Below are positions 61,601 to 64,000 of a DNA stretch of 64,000 nt, one piece after another. Origin of the DNA: Ophthalmolycus amberensis (Eukaryota; Chordata; Actinopteri; Perciformes; Zoarcidae). The stretch spans positions 186,001-250,000 of the forward strand of contig JAFEUB010001039.1 in NCBI GenBank assembly GCA_024529925.1. Reading direction: 5' to 3'. The notes beneath the pieces were generated by a model. That model was not told the DNA's origin. It saw only the letters and a program-made list of their open reading frames with translations, and searched no databases. The position numbers were made by a program, and so were the translations under genes. Numbering within the stretch: the stretch's first letter is position 1; every line of letters begins with the position of its first letter.

Positions 61601-63934
61601 GCCCTAAAACGGGATTGATTTTCTGCCAATTGCAGCCAGTCAGCAGTAGTGCTGAATGTGGCTTTACATGTTTCCACCTGGTATTCCTATGTGTGTGTGC
61701 AAGAGTGGAATGATTCACACACCACCTCTCTGATAAGTGTGACTTCCTCTTCTCCCCCACACACAGAAGATGCTGCGTTGCACCCTGCAACTGTGAATAT
61801 AACCTACATTTTAAAAAACCTATTGCACTCAGAAAAGTGTACATCTTAACATTGGAGAGCTACACTGACATTTCATTTCTAGATGTATGGGATTTGACAT
61901 ACCTATCTGTTCTTCTATGTAGTGTTGTGGTGAAGTGGAAAACCAAGAAGCATTGAGCAATAAATTCTTTCCAATTATACAGTGTTATACTTTGAAATCA
62001 TAAGACTCAGTGGGAGAGCAAATGTTGAATGAAAGCTCCAGGCGTTTCCCTTGTAAACATATGAAAGACTACTTAAAGGGCATCACATTCATTGCCTGGC
62101 TGAGTGATTGCTTTTCAACTAAAGTGAGGGCAGCCCCGTAATGACAGAGGTGCACAAAAGAAGCAAACACATCTGGGCTGAATTGAGGCTGTCAGTGTGC
62201 AGCGAGCCAGAGGGAAAGGCTTTTGTGTTGCGGTGACTCATGATAACACACCTGCTCCTCAGAGAGACAGAGACATGGAAAGCAGAAGGAAGCTGCATCC
62301 CATCAATAGATGCAATTAGCATTTACGCCGGGCTAGCCTTGTTGTTATTATGACACGAACTCCGCAGCATTTAATAAAATCCCTCTTTCTTGTCCACGCC
62401 TGTTTTAAACCTTGTTAATGAAATATGCACAGCATACAGGTGTATCGCACGGAAAATAATTCAACTTATCTTCTGAAGTCTCCAGTTTTACAAGAGGTTT
62501 CCTGACAGTAGCTATAGACTCTAAGATCAGCTCTGTCCTGTCACATAATGTACAGCCTCATCAACATTACTCATAATCTTCTGGAGGAACCCTGTAGGTT
62601 TTATTATTTGGCAGACTCTGTTTACCTGCTAATGCAGCGTACCTACCACAGGACAAAACATTGTGACACTTGTAATTGTCCATCCGAGCACAAATACTTG
62701 CAGTAAATCTACGACATAATTTATGACATATAAATACACCAAGGTTTATGTTCTGTGTAAGGTGCATGAATGAAATAAACTCAAGCTGGCAGCTTTTAGC
62801 TTGGTCTTTAACTTCCTGCTAGTGTGACTGAGAGAAACAAATGCTATAACTTGGCCGAGAGGAAAAGTCAAGCTCCTCAGCAAGTGGCACCTCAGTCTAT
62901 TAGTCCTTGTAAGAACCATGGTACCGGTCTGTACACAGAACTAAATACAATATGTTGATAATTCCCTGCTAATGTCTAATGTGTATCTGCTGGCTGTGCG
63001 CCATGTTTTTAATTGTCTTTTTGGGTTATACTGTCGATGTGCAATAATTAAGAGGCAATTATTTTCATTTATGGTTCATTCATAAGCTATTTTCTGCCTC
63101 AAACTGGTTAACTAGTTTATACCACACCTCTATGTAAATTCATCCCTATTTCTCGATCACCGATTTCTCCTAAATCGCTGCACACGACTATGAATATGAA
63201 TAAAGATCGGCCGGATGAACTATATCTGACTGTAGCTAAGTATCGGATATGAAGTAGAGTGGAAATGACCTGCGATGGCCTCTTCATATAAAGTTTGTGC
63301 TACTGCTTTCTCAATGTGCACGTTTTCTTTATCCTATACAGATCAGCCTGAGACCTCATATAATGAGGGTTTATGGCTGTTTCTCTACAGATGACTCGAG
63401 GTTAGCGACAGATATTCATGGCCTGTCCATCTAAGTCTCTGTCCCTGTGTGTCTATGCTTTAATGTTTAGGTAAGATTAATCTATTCTAGTCCGTGTAAT
63501 AAATATAATTATGAGCCAGCCATGGTTTAAATATAAACTACGTTTTTCAACCTGTGATATCATATGTATTTCCCACACTTTAGCAGTTTAATGGATCACT
63601 TCCTGAGTGCTGATAGCAACAAAATATTGTCTACGTGTTACTTTCATAAGATTTCAGTAGTTGCCATTGTTCTTGTACACTGCCATTCCTTCACAGTATG
63701 AATATTAAGTGCTACAGATTAAAATGCTGGAAAAGTCCTGCTTATTGTCCTTGTGGGCAACAAAACACTTTGTTTGTTTTACTCCCTTTGAGATCCATAT
63801 TTCCACTTTCCGACAACTATCGATGAACTTCCTTCCTCCGTTTCCTCCTACAAGGTCACTGTCACAGTTTACGTCGACTAAAACATGGCTCACGTTGTAC
63901 CACATACGTCCAGTCTTTGCCGGTCTCATCTCAG
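58639..63934. other. Non-coding: atxn7l2 3'UTR, intergenic, possibly upstream of the next gene
   Basis: I found no convincing exon on either strand. Candidate polyadenylation signals for atxn7l2 (AATAAA) occur near 58768 and 59382. An alternating TA tract with a TACTGTATATATATA core lies at about 61138-61166. The 62150-62420 stretch is balanced in composition and has AT-hook or homeodomain-like cores (GCAATTAGCA, TTAATGAAATATGCA), so it could be a conserved enhancer; this is speculation from composition only. Confidence 0.4.
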
Positions 63935-64000
63935 ACCACCATGGGAGTGTCTGAGAAGACGGAGCAGATGGACTCTGCTACTGACTTCTTCCTCTTCCCC
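63935..64000 (+). CDS. Probable first coding exon of the next gene (partial)
   Basis: A pyrimidine-containing acceptor GGTCTCATCTCAG is followed by ACCACCATGG, a near-perfect Kozak context. The frame then stays open to the window edge, starting MGVSEKTEQMDSATDFF. Too little is present to name the protein. In human, CYB561D1, AMIGO1 and GPR61 follow ATXN7L2, but I do not recognise these residues as any of them. It may equally be a chance ORF. Confidence 0.35.

Overview
The window is vertebrate nuclear DNA from a teleost fish, probably a spiny-rayed (percomorph-type) species. The evidence is the set of intron-rich genes with compact vertebrate introns and consensus GT/AG splice sites, interspersed repeats of types I know from fish, and the block sort1 - sypl2 - atxn7l2, which matches human 1p13.3 (SORT1 - PSMA5 - SYPL2 - ATXN7L2; AHCYL1 is also on 1p13.3). 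Gene models were built by joining exons by hand, with splice sites and reading phase checked at every junction. No database search was possible.

Layout. An intronless-CDS inducible hsp70 (minus, 2530-4440) has a 5'UTR intron and a heat-shock promoter at about 5190-5343. ahcyl1 (minus, 6859-20267, 17 coding exons) encodes the IRBIT-type S-adenosylhomocysteine-hydrolase-like protein; this copy has a one-base frameshift in exon 11. nfya (minus, 22721-26489, 9 coding exons) encodes the CCAAT-binding subunit of NF-Y. A CpG-type divergent promoter at about 27240-27740 lies between nfya and ngrn (plus, 31440-32551, neugrin). A 5'-truncated LINE with endonuclease, reverse transcriptase and RNase H coding (27787-31235) sits between that promoter and the ngrn start codon, flanked by a 12-bp target-site duplication. 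sort1 (minus, 35068-45498, 20 coding exons, sortilin) is tail-to-tail with ngrn. sypl2 (plus, 49476-51691, synaptophysin-like MARVEL protein) and atxn7l2 (plus, 53765 to about 58638, SAGA-type SCA7-domain protein) follow. The last 5.3 kb is non-coding until what looks like the first coding exon of another gene at 63935-64000.

The genes do not form a pathway. They are housekeeping, trafficking and transcription genes that share a chromosomal neighbourhood. Possible regulatory links are four CCAAT boxes in the nfya/ngrn promoter (possible NF-Y autoregulation), two CCAAT boxes upstream of sort1, and AACGTTA-type motifs near several gene starts.

The accessory content is transposon-derived or microsatellite: the LINE, a complete 493-bp non-autonomous hAT-like element with 8-bp target duplications, a second inverted fragment of the same family, an L2-like LINE tail, and several simple repeats placed where they could matter (a 34-nt poly-C tract in the hsp70 promoter; GT tracts flanking sypl2 exon 3). 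I found no CRISPR array, operon or microbial-type system.
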